In this document: positions 14,949-24,058 of the stretch, in pieces | Layout of the letters: each line of letters begins with the position of its first letter | Position numbering within the stretch: the stretch's first letter is position 1 | Origin: Castellaniella sp034675905 | Lineage (GTDB): Bacteria > Pseudomonadota > Gammaproteobacteria > Burkholderiales > Burkholderiaceae_B | Assembly: GCF_034675905.1 (NCBI RefSeq) | Contig: NZ_JAUCCV010000009.1 | Location: forward strand, 223,340 to 287,339 | Length of the DNA stretch: 64,000 nt | Reading direction: 5' to 3' | The notes under the pieces: model-generated | Databases searched by the model: none | What the model saw: the letters and a program-made list of their open reading frames with translations, nothing else | What the model was told of the DNA's origin: nothing | Program-made: the position numbers and the translations under genes

Positions 14949-15860
14949 TTATTTGATTGAATCTGCTGCGTCGGTAAAACATTTTCGTAACCAGCAATGG
15001 CCTTCGTCGAACTGTGCTCGAGCATGCCACGCCATGGCTAGGTTGAAAGGTGGGATCTCGAAAGGAAGATCAAGGATATCGATAATCGATGCATAGCGTT
15101 TGAGTAGCTGGCTGGGAAGCGTAGCTACACATTCGCTATGCGCCAGGACCACAGCTACCTGGTTGTAATTCGGCACGACGACAATCACATTCCGGGATTT
15201 GGATAATGTCGCGAGGACGTCGTCTACCGGGCTATGAAATTGGGCCGACTGCGAAACCATGACATGCGGTAGCGTGCAGTATTCGTCGAGATCCGCGCAG
15301 GTATTGCCCCGTGGATGTCCGATTTTCTGGGCCATCTGAAAATGGTCGCTGAGTAAAAAACGGACTTTCAGCGAATCAGGCACTTTAGAGATATCCCCCA
15401 AAAAGAGATCGACTTCGCCGAGTTCCATTTGTTCGGTCAGCTGAGCACTGGTTGCGGGGATGACAGCAATGCGCAAACCGGGATTTTTCTGAGCTACTAC
15501 GGCTTCCAGAGCACCCAGGCCCACCATGGTGAAGACGCTGTCATGTGCGGCAACGATGAATGTGCGATTGGTGGTGCTGGGGTCGAATGAGGGGGCGGAG
15601 TAGACCGCATCGCGTAGATGGGTCAGTGCGTCTCTTAAACGAGGCCGCAGATCCATGGCGCGCTGCGTGGGCACCATGCCGCGACCGCTTTCGGATGGCA
15701 CCAGCAGGCGGTCATCAAAGAGATCTCGAAGGCGTACGAGTTGGCCTGACAGCGCAGACTGACTGATATTCAAGCGCTTGGCCGCCCGGGTGACATTGAG
15801 TTCGTCGAGTAGAACGTCAAGTGAGATCAGCAAGGGAAGGTCGGAGCGTTTTATATCCAT
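14949..15860 (-). CDS. LysR-family transcriptional regulator
   Basis: A 303-residue LysR regulator. The N-terminal winged HTH (LDELNVTRAAKRLNISQSA, LSGQLVRLRDLFDDRLLV) is followed by a substrate-binding domain with two alpha/beta lobes. The overall pattern, with MVPTQRA after the HTH, is NodD/PcpR-like. The ATG at 15860 is preferred over an in-frame ATG 30 bp upstream because it leaves the usual short leader before the HTH. It is divergent from the GST gene (92 bp apart), the standard arrangement for a LysR activator of its neighbours. Inducer unknown. Confidence 0.9.
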   Translation of the reverse strand: MDIKRSDLPLLISLDVLLDELNVTRAAKRLNISQSALSGQLVRLRDLFDDRLLVPSESGRGMVPTQRAMDLRPRLRDALTHLRDAVYSAPSFDPSTTNRTFIVAAHDSVFTMVGLGALEAVVAQKNPGLRIAVIPATSAQLTEQMELGEVDLFLGDISKVPDSLKVRFLLSDHFQMAQKIGHPRGNTCADLDEYCTLPHVMVSQSAQFHSPVDDVLATLSKSRNVIVVVPNYNQVAVVLAHSECVATLPSQLLKRYASIIDILDLPFEIPPFNLAMAWHARAQFDEGHCWLRKCFTDAADSIK

Positions 15861-15951
15861 ATAGGTGATACCTCGTATCGGGAATTCCAACTAACTGCCC
15901 AGGCGCATTCAGCGTAGATTAGGACCTGTTCTTTCAAAGTGAGAAACTGTC

Positions 15952-16635
15952 ATGATTGATTTTTATTATCACCCTACGCCGAATCCATCAAAGGTCGCAT
16001 TATTTCTGGAGGAGGCTGAGATCGACTACCAGTTGATTCCTATCGATACATCGCGCGGTGAACAGCATACTCCAGCATATCGCGCCATCAATCCCAACGG
16101 CAAGGTCCCCGCCTTGACCGATGGAGACGTCACGTTATTCGACAGCAGCGCTATTTTACTCTATCTAGGTGAAAAAACTGGGCGCTTCATGGGAGACCCC
16201 AGCCCTGAATCGCAAGCCGAATTGATGTCCTGGATGATGTTGATCGGCACCGGGGTGGGGCCTTTTACCGGCCAGGCGATCCATTTTAAGCACTATGCGC
16301 CCAAGCCTAATGATTATGCCCTGCATCGTTATGTCTTCGAGGCTGAACGGCATTGGGATCTGATCGACCAACGGCTGGCGACCCGCCATTACATGATGGG
16401 CGAGCACTACACAATCGTTGATATGTCGCTTTGGGGGTGGTGCAGAGGCATTGATTATCTGATGGGTGACGCAGGCTGGGTCAGGTTTCCAAACGTGAAA
16501 CGTTTGTACGATGAATTGAACAGTCGGCCTGCTGCGCAACGAGCCAATGCGCTGAGAACACGCCATGCATTCAAGACCGAATTGGATGATGAGACCAAAG
16601 CCAGCCTGTTCCAACATGGCCAATTAGCGGCCTGA
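15952..16635 (+). CDS. Glutathione S-transferase (YfcG/Nu-like)
   Basis: A 227-residue GST. The thioredoxin-fold N-terminal domain begins MIDFYYHPTPNPSKVALFLEE, and the glutathione-binding cis-Pro/ESSA-like region is NGKVPALTDGDVTLFDSSAI near residues 43-62. An all-helical C-terminal domain follows. The TPNPSKV start resembles the Nu-class/YfcG disulfide-bond oxidoreductases. It is divergent from the LysR gene and followed 37 bp later by a secreted metallo-hydrolase on the same strand, so the two probably share an operon. Substrate unknown; detoxification or isomerisation of an aromatic intermediate is only an inference. Confidence 0.9.
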   Translation: MIDFYYHPTPNPSKVALFLEEAEIDYQLIPIDTSRGEQHTPAYRAINPNGKVPALTDGDVTLFDSSAILLYLGEKTGRFMGDPSPESQAELMSWMMLIGTGVGPFTGQAIHFKHYAPKPNDYALHRYVFEAERHWDLIDQRLATRHYMMGEHYTIVDMSLWGWCRGIDYLMGDAGWVRFPNVKRLYDELNSRPAAQRANALRTRHAFKTELDDETKASLFQHGQLAA

Positions 16636-16672
16636 CTACGGTCAATGATTCTCCATTACTTTAGGAATTTTA

Positions 16673-17665
16673 ATGTCTTATTACTTGAAACCGTTCGCTG
16701 CTGCGTTGGCAGTGGCAGCTTTGACAGCCGGCACCTTTTCCGTTGCCGCCACTACAGCCGAAGTACGAGCGCCCGCCGTCGAGGCTGCAGCGCAGCCTCA
16801 GCAAAGTGGCGTCTATCGTTATCGTCTGGGTGATTTTGAGATTACTGCCTTGTCTGATGGCACCGTTCCGCTGGATGTACATGCGCTGCTGCAGGGCGCT
16901 ACCGCGAAATCCATCGACGGGCGCCTGTATCGCGCTTTCCTGAGCAACCCTGTCGAGGAATCGGTGAATGCGTTCTTGATCGATACCGGGGAAAAATTGA
17001 TCCTGGTCGACACCGGTGCGGGGGACCTCTTTGGGCCTGGCGCCGGGGGAAAGTTGATCGCTAATCTGAAGCAGGCCGGATACGAGCCGTCCCAGATCAG
17101 CGACGTGCTATTGACGCATGTCCATACAGATCACAGCGGTGGACTGGTTCACAATGGCAAGATTGTCTTTGCCAATGCAGTCGTCCATGTGGGCAAGCCG
17201 GACGCCGATTTTTTTCTGGATGCCGCTCATCAACATGGCGTCAACGGCTACGCAAAGGAATACTTCGAACAGGCAACCCTGTGCTTGGCGCCGTATGTAA
17301 AAACAGGGCAGCTGCAGCCATTTTCAGGTTCCACGCAGATTCTACCTGGCATCCGTTCGATCTCAACGCCGGGGCATACGCCTGGTCATAGTTCCTACCG
17401 CGTCGAAAGCCAGGGGCAGTCCATGACGTTTATCGGCGATATCGTGCATGTTGAATCGATTCAATTTGAAAAACCCGACATCACCATCCAGTTCGATGTG
17501 AGCCAGTCCGAGGCCGCGAAGCAACGCATCAAACAATTTTCCATTCTCTCCAAGAGCCGCGAACTGGTGGCGGGCGCGCATATTCCTTTTCCAGGTCTAG
17601 GCCATATCAATGCCGATAGCCACGGCGCCTATCGCTTCGTGCCTGCCAACTACAGAAATCGCTAG
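16673..17665 (+). CDS. Secreted MBL-fold metallo-hydrolase
   Basis: A 330-residue protein with a signal peptide (YYLKPFAAALAVAALTAG, likely cleaved near residue 25-30), so periplasmic. The metallo-beta-lactamase fold has HVHTDHSGG near residue 149, a later His in STPGHTPGHS near 237, GDIVH near 258, and a terminal His in VAGAHIPFPGLGH near 303. The domain arrangement resembles quorum-quenching lactonase and methyl-parathion-hydrolase-like enzymes. It follows the GST gene by 37 bp. Activity not predictable from sequence. Confidence 0.88.
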   Translation: MSYYLKPFAAALAVAALTAGTFSVAATTAEVRAPAVEAAAQPQQSGVYRYRLGDFEITALSDGTVPLDVHALLQGATAKSIDGRLYRAFLSNPVEESVNAFLIDTGEKLILVDTGAGDLFGPGAGGKLIANLKQAGYEPSQISDVLLTHVHTDHSGGLVHNGKIVFANAVVHVGKPDADFFLDAAHQHGVNGYAKEYFEQATLCLAPYVKTGQLQPFSGSTQILPGIRSISTPGHTPGHSSYRVESQGQSMTFIGDIVHVESIQFEKPDITIQFDVSQSEAAKQRIKQFSILSKSRELVAGAHIPFPGLGHINADSHGAYRFVPANYRNR

Positions 17666-17717
17666 GCGCTATTCAGGTAGCGTTGAAGACTAAAACGGGC
17701 AAGCCGGAGATGAACGG

Positions 17718-19115
17718 TCACAGATCTGTGTTTTGCTCTAAAAACCGCATGCGAAACCGGCGCCCCTTGATATTGCTATTGGAAAGCCGCGCAAATGCCT
17801 GTTCGGCGATCCTGCGGTCCAGCGCCACATAAGAATTGAACTCGGTGATGTGGATCTTGCCGACTTGTTCAAACGTCAGGCCGCCGTCGCCGGTCAGGGC
17901 GCCCACCAGATCGCCGGGGCGCAGCTTGTCTTTCTTGCCGCCCTGTATGCACAAGGTGGTCATGGGCGCATTCAGGGGGCGGTCTGAGGTGGGGCGCAGC
18001 GATTTGAGGTTGGCCCATTTCAGCGGTGCGCCCTGGTATTGTTCAATCAGATTGGCCCAGCGCATTTCTGCCGGCGAACACAGGCTTAGCGCCAGACCTT
18101 TCTGATCTCCGCGGCCGCAACGGCCGATACGGTGGACATGGACTTCGGTGTCTTTGGTCACATCCACATTGATCACGGCGCCCAGGCTCTGGATATCCAG
18201 TCCGCGGGCAGCCACATCGGTCGCCACCAGGACCGTGCAGCTTTGGTTGGCGAACTGGATCAGGATTTCGTCGCGCTCGCGCTGTTCCAGGTCGCCGTTC
18301 AGCGCCTGGGCCCGGATGCCTTCGGACAGCAGCTGTTCGACCAGTTCGTGGCTGCGGATCTTGGTGTTGCAAAAGACCAGGGTAGAGACCGGACGAAAGT
18401 GCTTCAACAGCGTGACCACCGCGTTCAGTCGCTGGTGATCGTCGATTTCATAGAAAATCTGCTCGATGCGGCTGGCATCGTGCAGGGCTTCGACTTTGAC
18501 CTCGGCCGGATTGCGCAGAAACCGGGCGCTCAGCTTGCGGATGTTGTCCGGGTAGGTGGCGGAAAACAGCAAGGTCTGGCGCTTGTTGGGGCAGTGCGAG
18601 GCGATGGCGACGATATCGTCATAAAAGCCCATGTCCACCATGCGGTCGGCTTCGTCCAGCACCAGGGTGTTCAGGCCGGACAGATCCAGGCGGCCGCGCC
18701 CCAGATGATCCTGGATACGGCCAGGCGTGCCCACCAGCAGATGGGCGCCGCGCGCCAGTGATTCGGCCTGGGGCCGCGCCGCGGCGCCGCCGCACAGCGT
18801 CAGCACCTTGACGTTGGGGATCTGCCGGGCCAGCCGGCGCATTTCCTGAGCGACCTGATCGGCCAGTTCGCGGGTCGGGCAGACCACGAGCGCTTGCGGG
18901 GCCAGGCGGTTGACGTCCAGGTGCTGCAGGATGCCCAGGCCGAAGGCCGCCGTCTTGCCGCTGCCGGTCTTGGCTTGTGCGATCAGGTCGCGGCCTTCCA
19001 GGATCAGCGGCAGGCTTTGCGCCTGGATGGGCGTCATCTGCGCGAAGTCCAGGCTTTGCAGGTTATCCAGCAAGGCGGGCAAAAGGGGCAGGGAAGAAAA
19101 GGCCGTGTCGGTCAC
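17718..19115 (-). CDS. dbpA: DEAD-box ATP-dependent RNA helicase DbpA
   Basis: A 465-residue DEAD-box helicase. The motifs are in order: Q-motif MTPIQAQSLP, motif I AKTGSGKTA, Ia PTRELADQ, II VLDEADRM, III LFSATYP, V DVAARGLD, and VI HRIGRCGR. The C-terminal domain (LRPGDLVGALTGDGGLTFEQ...ALDRRIAEQAF) is the DbpA domain that binds 23S rRNA hairpin 92, so the role is late 50S ribosome assembly. The open frame runs 156 bp further upstream, but the GTG at 19115 gives a length matching E. coli DbpA and the homologous start, without a strong Shine-Dalgarno. Start uncertain, identity secure. Confidence 0.92.
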   Translation of the reverse strand: MTDTAFSSLPLLPALLDNLQSLDFAQMTPIQAQSLPLILEGRDLIAQAKTGSGKTAAFGLGILQHLDVNRLAPQALVVCPTRELADQVAQEMRRLARQIPNVKVLTLCGGAAARPQAESLARGAHLLVGTPGRIQDHLGRGRLDLSGLNTLVLDEADRMVDMGFYDDIVAIASHCPNKRQTLLFSATYPDNIRKLSARFLRNPAEVKVEALHDASRIEQIFYEIDDHQRLNAVVTLLKHFRPVSTLVFCNTKIRSHELVEQLLSEGIRAQALNGDLEQRERDEILIQFANQSCTVLVATDVAARGLDIQSLGAVINVDVTKDTEVHVHRIGRCGRGDQKGLALSLCSPAEMRWANLIEQYQGAPLKWANLKSLRPTSDRPLNAPMTTLCIQGGKKDKLRPGDLVGALTGDGGLTFEQVGKIHITEFNSYVALDRRIAEQAFARLSNSNIKGRRFRMRFLEQNTDL

Positions 19116-19312
19116 GATAGGGGCGCTCGCAAGACTGCGAAAAGTTGCATGGACCGTCAGTGTAGGCTTTTGGCTCGTCCGCCGTCTCGAACCACAGGAA
19201 GCCGTAAATAATTTACTATCGCCCCACGACAGCAAAGGGTCCCGAAACCCGCGCGCAGCGCATGACACCATGCTGGAACTTGCTCACAAGGGCCGAAAGA
19301 TTTCACTGACCC

Positions 19313-20479
19313 ATGAATGCGACCGTCATCCTAGGCATGCTCTGCGTGCACCTGATGTGCTTTTGCGTAATGTTTCTGCTGATCAGCGTCCGGCTGAAGG
19401 GCGGGAAAATGGGTACGGACGTCTTTGCCGCCGGCCATCTTCTCTTGGGGCTGGCCTATTTTCTGCAGCTTCTGGGAGGCGCTCCGGAATGGGGGGTAGC
19501 GAGTGTCGTCAATCACACACTGACCTTCTGCGCGCCGGTCGTGTATGTATTGGGGGCGATCCGATTCTTTGATCGCCACGTCCCGGTGTGGGGGCCATTG
19601 CTGACGGTGGCTGGCCTCTATACCGGGGCGCAAGTACTGGTGCAGATGGCGCTTGGGACCGAAGCGCGCCATGCCTTGCTGGCCTGTGCCTGCGCCGTGT
19701 TGTTTCTGGGCATGGTGGTGACCTTGCTCTACAGCGCGCGTACATTTGCCAGAGATCTGCGCGTCGAAATGATGCTGTTCGCCGTCCTGATCGGCGGCAT
19801 CTGTGTGTTGAACGCTGCGAAGTTCGTCATGATTCTGACGGGGGGGCTGCAGGCCCTGGACATGAGTAGTCCGTTTCAGATGGCGTTCTACCTCTATATG
19901 TCGTTTTTGGGTACAGTGCTGCCGCCGGCCGTCGTCTGGCTCGTACTGAGCCGTCTCGTCGATCAGTTGCGGATTCTGGCGGTCAATGATCCGCTGACCG
20001 GCTTGTTGAACCGGCGCGGCCTGACGGAAGGGCTGGCCAGGCATTTTCGGTCCCGGATGGCAGCGTCTGCGCATCTGCTGATCGTGGACATCGATCACTT
20101 CAAGCAGATTAATGATACCCATGGCCATCAAATGGGCGATGCCGTCTTGGCCCGCGTGGCTGAAGCCCTCAAAAGTACGGTTCGGCAGGGGGATCTCGCC
20201 TGCCGGTTCGGCGGCGAGGAGTTTGTTGTGCTTGCCTTGAATACTGACCATAGCGGCGCCGTGCATTTGGCCGAGCGCATGCGCGAGGCGGTGGCATCCA
20301 GTCAGATGCCTGGCGGCAAGCCGCACGAGCTGATTCGATGCACGGTCACCATCGGGGTTTCAATGGGTTTTGCCAGCGCCGCTGCGCTGGACGAGGCCTT
20401 GCAGCAGGCGGATGCCGCGCTCTATCACGGCAAGACCTCAGGGCGCAATCGCGTGGAATGGGCGCCGGCCTGGGGTTGA
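19313..20479 (+). CDS. Membrane-anchored diguanylate cyclase (GGDEF)
   Basis: A 388-residue protein. The first ~225 residues hold about seven hydrophobic segments, resembling a 7TM sensory module. The GGDEF domain follows from NDPLTGLLNRRG near 224, with IDIDHFKQINDTHGHQ-type metal and substrate residues (here VDIDHFKQINDTHGH near 262), and the active-site loop GGEEF near 303. No RxxD inhibitory site is obvious before GGEEF. It should make cyclic di-GMP from GTP at the inner membrane, relevant to the motile/sessile switch. It is divergent from dbpA and apparently monocistronic. Confidence 0.9.
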   Translation: MNATVILGMLCVHLMCFCVMFLLISVRLKGGKMGTDVFAAGHLLLGLAYFLQLLGGAPEWGVASVVNHTLTFCAPVVYVLGAIRFFDRHVPVWGPLLTVAGLYTGAQVLVQMALGTEARHALLACACAVLFLGMVVTLLYSARTFARDLRVEMMLFAVLIGGICVLNAAKFVMILTGGLQALDMSSPFQMAFYLYMSFLGTVLPPAVVWLVLSRLVDQLRILAVNDPLTGLLNRRGLTEGLARHFRSRMAASAHLLIVDIDHFKQINDTHGHQMGDAVLARVAEALKSTVRQGDLACRFGGEEFVVLALNTDHSGAVHLAERMREAVASSQMPGGKPHELIRCTVTIGVSMGFASAAALDEALQQADAALYHGKTSGRNRVEWAPAWG

Positions 20480-20508
20480 GCACCGAGCTTCGTGAGTGTT
20501 CACCGCCC

Positions 20509-21212
20509 TCAGGAATCGCGCAGGCTGTCGGCAGCCGGGTGGATGCTTAGCGCCAGCATGGACGACAGTTGGCATAGCGGCCTGCCGGACACCTGCTGCA
20601 GGGCATTGAATGCGGCCTGCGCGGCCTGCAGATCGCCTTGGCTGGTAGGGGTCTTGGCAATGCAGCCTGCCGTCACCAGGCGTTCGACGACATGGCTGGT
20701 CAGCAAAAAGGTATCTTTGCCGACCAGGCGCAGAAATCCGGCCCCGGATCGCCCGCCCAGGCGGACGCCGCGCTGGGCCAGCAGGCGCCATAAGCCGATG
20801 ATGTCGGTGACCGGCCAGCCGGCGACAAGCGCACCGAAACTGTCGCCGTGTTCCTGGCGGGCGTCCAGCACAAAGCGGGCGTTTGCCGGGATGGTCTGCA
20901 GTTTGACCAGGTGGCGGACAAGGCGTGGGGATTTTGCATGTGGCGCTGGATGTCCGCTTCAGTCAGCATGACCATGGCCTCGGGGGTGAAGCCCGAAAAG
21001 GCTTCTTCGAAGGCGGGCCACTTGGCGTTCACCACGGAATGCTGCATGCCGGCCTGGAATATCCGCTGCGTCATCGCAGACAGATAGCGGTCGTCACCCT
21101 TGCATTTCAGCTCGCCGGGTGTCAAAGCTTTGGGTAGAAAGGCTTCCATGGCGTCGTCGGAATCGAAGCGCGCACGCACGGTGTCGTAGAGCCATGGGTA
21201 GCTTAAGTTCAT
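20509..21212 (-). pseudogene. DNA-3-methyladenine glycosylase I-like, frameshifted
   Basis: Two overlapping frames make one protein. The N-terminal part (NLSYPWLYDTVRARF, AMTQRIFQAGMQHSVVNAKW, FEEAFSGFTPE) is the adenine-glycosylase (Tag) pattern, running to about residue 94. The C-terminal part (LVRHLVKLQTIPANARFVLD..., WPVTDIIGLWRLL) continues in another frame. The frames meet near a GGGG run at 20927-20930; one extra base there would restore a ~234-residue product. The single indel could be a real mutation or a sequence error. The gene follows rfbC by 75 bp on the same strand. Role if intact: removal of alkylated adenine from DNA. Confidence 0.75.
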
Positions 21213-21287
21213 GGTTATGCCTCTTGGGATCGTAGGCGGGCGTGAAGCGTTGGGACGTCAGGTGTGAACAGCGCCTGCCGTCTGTCC

Positions 21288-21833
21288 TTAGCGCCGCTGC
21301 ACCAGCAGATCGTGCAGCCCCGGATAGCGCCGGTCCTTGTCCGATAGCATCGGATCATCGATCGGCCAGGGGATGGCCAGATCCGGGCAATTCCAAGCCA
21401 GGCCGCCCTCGTCGGCCGCATCATAATAATCCGTGCACTTGTATTGGAAAATCGCCGATTCGCTGGTGACGCAGAAACCGTGTGCGTAGCCAGGTGGAAT
21501 CCAGATCTGACGGTGGTTGTCGGCGGATAGTTCCGCTACCACATACTGGCCGCATGTCGCCGACCGGGGGTCGATGTCCACCGCGACATCAAAGACGGCG
21601 CCCTCGACCACCTGAATCAGCTTTCCCTGCGGGCGTTGACGCTGAAAATGCAGACCGCGCAGCACCCCGCGGGCGGATCGGGAGATATTGTCTTGTACGA
21701 AATCCAGTTCGATGCCGGCGTCTTCGCGGTAGCGGCGGGCGCTGAACGATTCCAGAAAAAATCCGCGTGAATCCCCAAACACCTGTGGTTCGATCAGGCG
21801 CACGCCGGGCAGGGTGGTCTCGATGACTTTCAT
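21288..21833 (-). CDS. rfbC: dTDP-4-dehydrorhamnose 3,5-epimerase
   Basis: A 181-residue cupin epimerase (RmlC) of dTDP-L-rhamnose synthesis. The family start KVIETTLPGVRLIEPQVFGD, the FLESF and DNISRSARGVLRGLHFQ blocks (catalytic His near 62), DVAVDIDPRS, and IPPGYAHGF near 118-126 are all present. It overlaps rfbA by 4 bp (ATGA), so the two are translationally coupled. rfbB and rfbD are not in the window and must lie elsewhere if the pathway is complete. Confidence 0.95.
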   Translation of the reverse strand: MKVIETTLPGVRLIEPQVFGDSRGFFLESFSARRYREDAGIELDFVQDNISRSARGVLRGLHFQRQRPQGKLIQVVEGAVFDVAVDIDPRSATCGQYVVAELSADNHRQIWIPPGYAHGFCVTSESAIFQYKCTDYYDAADEGGLAWNCPDLAIPWPIDDPMLSDKDRRYPGLHDLLVQRR

Positions 21834-22708
21834 TGTCCGCCGCCCTCGCGACCCAGCGCCAGCAGGTATTGCCCGTATTCCGTCTTGGACAGGCGCTGGC
21901 CGCGTTCGATCAGGCCGGCCTGGTCCAGCCAGCCGTTGTTGAAGGCGATTTCTTCCAGGCAGGCGACCTTTTGCCCCTGGCGGTGCTCGATCGTCTGCAC
22001 ATAGGTGCCGGCATCCAGCAGGCTTTCATGTGTGCCGGTGTCCAGCCAGGCGAAACCGCGCCCCAGCACCTGCACGTGCAGGTCGCCCCGCTGCAGGTAG
22101 GCGTTGTTGACGTCGGTGATTTCCAGTTCCCCGCGCGCCGACGGACGGACCTGACGGGCGATGTCCACGACGTCGTTATCGTAGAAGTACAGGCCGGTGA
22201 CGGCGTAGGGGGATTTGGGCTGCTGCGGCTTTTCCTCGATCGAGATCGCCTGACCGGCGGCATTGAATTCGACCACGCCGAATCGTTCCGGATCCGCTAC
22301 CCGGTAGCCAAAGACTGTGGCGCCGGAGGGGCGTTGCGCGGCTTCGCGCAGCATCCGGCTGAAGCCGTAGCCGTAAAAGATGTTGTCCCCCAGCACCAGG
22401 CAGACACGTTCGTCGCCGATGAAGTCCGCCCCGATCAGAAAGGCCTGGGCCAGGCCATCGGGCGAGGGCTGTTCCGCATACGACAGGCTGATGCCGAAAT
22501 CTGACCCGTCGCCCAGCAGGCGCCGGAATCCCGGCAGATCATCGGGTGTGGAAATCACCAGCACATCGTGGATGCCCGCCAGCATCAGCACCGACAGCGG
22601 GTAGTAGATCATGGGCTTGTCGTAGATCGGCAGCAGCTGCTTGGACACGCCGCGCGTGATGGGATGCAGCCGGGTGCCGGAACCGCCGGCCAGGATGATG
22701 CCTTTCAT
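21830..22708 (-). CDS. rfbA: Glucose-1-phosphate thymidylyltransferase
   Basis: A 292-residue RmlA enzyme making dTDP-glucose from dTTP and glucose-1-phosphate. The nucleotide-binding signature GGSGTRLHP and the KQLLPIYDKPMIYYPLS block near the start, VLGDNIFYG near 110, and a C-terminal KTEYGQYL complete the family pattern. The frame opens 30 bp upstream, but the ATG at 22708 gives the conserved MKGIILAGG start. It heads the rfbA-rfbC pair and would provide dTDP-glucose for the Fdt- and Vio-type amino sugar genes about 15 and 32 kb away. Confidence 0.95.
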   Translation of the reverse strand: MKGIILAGGSGTRLHPITRGVSKQLLPIYDKPMIYYPLSVLMLAGIHDVLVISTPDDLPGFRRLLGDGSDFGISLSYAEQPSPDGLAQAFLIGADFIGDERVCLVLGDNIFYGYGFSRMLREAAQRPSGATVFGYRVADPERFGVVEFNAAGQAISIEEKPQQPKSPYAVTGLYFYDNDVVDIARQVRPSARGELEITDVNNAYLQRGDLHVQVLGRGFAWLDTGTHESLLDAGTYVQTIEHRQGQKVACLEEIAFNNGWLDQAGLIERGQRLSKTEYGQYLLALGREGGGQ

Positions 22709-22771
22709 GGGGTTTGCACAAGGAGGGGGATGAAGCACGTAGTGTACCGGTTAGGGATCGATAAATAGCGG

Positions 22772-24058
22772 CTATCCGGTTCGTTTGGAGGGGTGAGTCC
22801 GGCGCAGATCCGGCATCAGAGAATCGGCCACGGCTTCTTCGGCAACGATCAGGCCATGGGTCTGCATGGCCAGGGTCAGAGCAGGATCCCATCGGGCCTG
22901 CGCCGCTGCGTCTCCCAGGTCCGGGGGGCGGTGCGGCGCGTGCTGCAGGGCATTTGCATAATCTGCAGCGCTCATCCGCCAAGGGCGGGCTTGCCAGCGT
23001 TGTTGGACATAGTTGGCGATCTGCAGTCCGGGCCAGTCGAAATCCCCGTGATAGGCCAGTTTGGCGCCGGCTGCGGACAATTGATCCAGCAAGGTGCGTT
23101 GGGCGGCCGACGGCATGCCATCGGTGCACACCAGCGGGGTGCAATGATCGGCCAGTTGATCGGCGGCAATGGCCAGCAGGTTGGGATTTTCGCAGACATG
23201 AACCGTGATCCCCGCCACGGCCCATCGGGGCGGGTGGCGCAACAGTTGGCGCAGCGACAGATATGCGGGTATTCCTGGCTGCCAGGTGGCGTTGGCGATG
23301 TCCTGGACGGGCAAATTCAGACACAGGGCGGGACGAGCCAGTTCATTGACCAGAATACCGGCGCGCGCCCAGATGGTCCGGCTGTGTTCGTCGCTGACTT
23401 CAGGTTCCGATAAGGGGGCGGCTTCTGTCTGGGCCCATACCGCCAGCACAAGGCGAGCCACCGCCCGGCCATCATCCAGGGCATGGGCGTCGCCCAGGGT
23501 GCGGGCTGCAAGCTGCGCCCTGGGCATGCCTTGGGCCGGCAGTTGCTGCATGACAGCATGGGCTTGTGACAGCAGGCTTGCCGCATGGTGGATATCGGAT
23601 CGGCCAAGCCGCTTCAGCAAGCGGGTGGACAAGGGCGTTTGCAACCAGACTAGCAGCCGTGTGTCCAGCCGATCGCCACAGCCATCGGCGTGTCTCTGGC
23701 CGCTTGTCAGAGCCGTCCAGGCCTGCATCTGTTCAGTTTTAGCTGCCTGCCGGTCGATCAATGGGCCGTCGATGTATTCCAGCGCTGCGCGCAGAGACGC
23801 ACACACCCCGGCCTGATGCAGTGCCATATCAATGCGGGTCAGATCGATGCGGACGGTTTTTGCCGGTCGGGTCGGCTTCCCCATCAGTTCGGCCAGTCTT
23901 TCCTGTTCCTGGGGTGACAATCCGCCTAGCTGCAGATAGGAAGGGTGCTGCCCAGCCGGGTGGCGTTCATAGTGACGCCGCAGCCGTTGACGCAGTTTTT
24001 CCAGGTCAGGGCCGCCCAGCAGACGCTGCAGGCGTGCATCATCAGGGGGCATGTCCAT
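22772..24058 (-). CDS. Wadjet type III JetD-like protein (TIGR02679, DUF2399)
   Basis: A 428-residue protein of the TIGR02679 family. The N-terminal DARLQRLLGGPDLEKLRQRL, the LSPQEQERLAELMGKPTRP block, and a C-terminal DUF2399 Toprim-like domain are visible, the last with VCENPNLLAIAAD near 292 and AYHGDFDWPGLQIANY near 340. JetD is the nuclease subunit of Wadjet, which with the SMC-like JetABC complex cleaves circular plasmid DNA. It overlaps the upstream chimeric jetA-jetC frame by 17 bp. JetD itself looks full length, but without JetB and an intact JetC it should have no functional complex here. Confidence 0.85.
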   Translation of the reverse strand: MDMPPDDARLQRLLGGPDLEKLRQRLRRHYERHPAGQHPSYLQLGGLSPQEQERLAELMGKPTRPAKTVRIDLTRIDMALHQAGVCASLRAALEYIDGPLIDRQAAKTEQMQAWTALTSGQRHADGCGDRLDTRLLVWLQTPLSTRLLKRLGRSDIHHAASLLSQAHAVMQQLPAQGMPRAQLAARTLGDAHALDDGRAVARLVLAVWAQTEAAPLSEPEVSDEHSRTIWARAGILVNELARPALCLNLPVQDIANATWQPGIPAYLSLRQLLRHPPRWAVAGITVHVCENPNLLAIAADQLADHCTPLVCTDGMPSAAQRTLLDQLSAAGAKLAYHGDFDWPGLQIANYVQQRWQARPWRMSAADYANALQHAPHRPPDLGDAAAQARWDPALTLAMQTHGLIVAEEAVADSLMPDLRRTHPSKRTG

